This document shows, piece after piece, positions 63,133 to 64,000 of a DNA stretch of 64,000 nucleotides. The translations under genes and the position numbers were made by a program. How positions within the stretch are numbered: the stretch's first letter is position 1; each line of letters opens with the position of its first letter. The DNA lies in the NCBI GenBank assembly GCA_013178415.1, contig JABLXA010000002.1, positions 186,001 through 250,000 of the forward strand. The letters are read 5' to 3'. The DNA comes from Bacillota bacterium. GTDB lineage: Bacteria; Bacillota; SHA-98; Ch115. Below the pieces are notes generated by a model, which was not told the DNA's origin, did no database searches, and saw only the letters and a program-made list of their open reading frames with translations.

Positions 63133-64000
63133 CTAGACCGAATGTGTTCCTATCAAACATGCCTTCTTGTTGGTGATATGGTCGCGAATCTCATCGCCAT
63201 AATGTCTCAACATGGTGATGATAGAAAGGGGCGCCGCCTGGCCGAGGCCGCAAAGGCTTGTGACCTGCATAACCTGACAGATCTCATGTATAAGATCCAG
63301 ATCTTGAAGTCTGCCTTTTCCTTCGGCGATCTTTGTCACGATGTCGTAGAGCCTGTCTACGCCCTCACGGCAGGGCGCACATTTTCCACATGATTCATGC
63401 TTGAAGAATTTCATGAAGCAGCAGGCTATGTCAATGATGGGATGGCTGTCATCGATTATGAGAAGCGCCCCGGACCCTAAGGCGGATCCAGCCTTCGCCA
63501 AAGAAACATAATCCATTGGGGTATCCAGGAGAGCTTCAGGCAGGCATCCACCTGATGTTCCGCCTGTCTGGGCCATTTTGAATTGCCTGCCTCTGGGTAT
63601 TCCCCCGCCGACTTCGTAGATTATCTGCCTCAATGTGATGCCCATCGGGACTTCGATGAGCCCCTTGTTATTGATATCTCCTGTCAATGTGAATACCTTG
63701 GTGCCCGGACATTCGGCAGTGCCGATGCTGCGAAACCATTCAGGGCCGAAAAGGATGATCGGAGGAACATTGGCCAGAGTCTCCACATTGTTGACCACCG
63801 TGGGTTTGCCCCATAGGCCCACAACGCCAGGATAGGGAGGTTTGATCCTTGGTTCTCCCCTGTCGCCTTCCATCGATTCGATCAGAGCCGTTTCCTCACC
63901 ACATACATATGCCCCGGCGCCGATCCGCACTTCCACATCAAATCTGAAACCAGATCCAAATAGATTTTCGCCCAAAAGCCCGTATTTTCTCGCCTGCTCA
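63133..64000 (-). CDS. hydB: NuoF-like hydrogenase subunit HydB (5' part outside window)
   Basis: Partial: the C-terminal 288 residues are present and the frame runs off the right edge. It shows the FMN/NADH-binding glycine-rich region GAGAYVCGEETALIESMEGD, VVNNVETLANVP and the cluster motif HESCGKCAPCREGVDRL with the distal Cys in VTSLCGLGQAAPLS. The protein stops soon after, without the two-cluster ferredoxin tail seen in many HydB/HndC proteins. It precedes hydA in the same direction; hydC would be expected beyond the edge. Confidence 0.92.
   Translation of the reverse strand, partial: EQARKYGLLGENLFGSGFRFDVEVRIGAGAYVCGEETALIESMEGDRGEPRIKPPYPGVVGLWGKPTVVNNVETLANVPPIILFGPEWFRSIGTAECPGTKVFTLTGDINNKGLIEVPMGITLRQIIYEVGGGIPRGRQFKMAQTGGTSGGCLPEALLDTPMDYVSLAKAGSALGSGALLIIDDSHPIIDIACCFMKFFKHESCGKCAPCREGVDRLYDIVTKIAEGKGRLQDLDLIHEICQVMQVTSLCGLGQAAPLSIITMLRHYGDEIRDHITNKKACLIGTHSV

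Noticed and set aside
1-64000. CRISPR arrays, insertion sequences, prophage genes, rRNA operons
   Set aside because: No regularly spaced repeats, transposase, integrase or phage structural genes and no rRNA sequence were seen on either strand.

Overview
The window reads as a chromosomal piece of an anaerobic, spore-forming Gram-positive bacterium of the Bacillota (Clostridia in the broad sense). The sporulation genes spo0A, spoIVB and an uninterrupted sigK are present, as are an IreB/RuvX/DUF1292 cluster next to alaS, an Rnf complex in the clostridial order CDGEAB, formate-tetrahydrofolate ligase, NfnAB and a fused multi-cluster [FeFe] hydrogenase. I cannot name the species. Most genes lie on the minus strand. 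GTG and TTG starts are frequent, and several starts below were moved inward from the longest reading frame because a Shine-Dalgarno (SD) sequence sits in front of the inner codon.

Layout: 0-4.1 kb, L-rhamnose catabolism (class II aldolase, rhamnulokinase, isomerase) followed by a broken sugar-binding protein gene cut by the window edge. 4.3-6.3 kb, a plus-strand ABC-2 type exporter. 6.4-9.4 kb, an ECF sigma factor, zinc-finger anti-sigma factor, small membrane protein and LiaF-like/DUF4097 protein. 9.7-11.5 kb, Nudix, YjbQ and endonuclease IV genes. 11.5-17.6 kb, spoIVB-spo0A-steA-steB(mctB-like)-GT2-GT4. 17.7-27.9 kb, housekeeping and envelope genes (mltG, class B PBP, sigK, yqeG, priA, def, fmt, yugP, rsmB). 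28.0-32.2 kb, a plus-strand three-gene operon behind a c-di-AMP (ydaO-type) riboswitch. 32.4-38.7 kb, DUF1292, ruvX, an aldo/keto reductase-ferredoxin fusion, ireB, alaS, a PerM/AI-2E family protein and a small membrane protein. 39.0-41.9 kb (plus), glycerate kinase and MetNI. 41.9-50.8 kb, the shape and division set (radC, mreBCD, PBP2, minCDE, rodA) plus maf. 50.8-57.1 kb, nadE, rnfCDGEAB and ndk. 57.2-64 kb, fhs, nfnAB, hydA and the 3' part of hydB.

How the genes fit together: the right end is an energy module. The hydrogenase and NfnAB would balance H2, NADH, NADPH and reduced ferredoxin; Rnf would couple ferredoxin:NAD+ electron transfer to an ion gradient; Fhs feeds the one-carbon pool. 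The middle is a cell envelope, division and sporulation block.

The most unusual element is the c-di-AMP riboswitch operon. It joins a D-Ala-D-Ala-ligase-like ATP-grasp enzyme, an opine-dehydrogenase-family enzyme and a large cobalamin-binding, glutamate-mutase-like protein. It sits, in opposite orientation, between mltG and the DUF1292 gene, which are adjacent in many Bacillota. I do not know its pathway. An osmolyte-like or cell-wall-linked amino-acid derivative is a hypothesis only.
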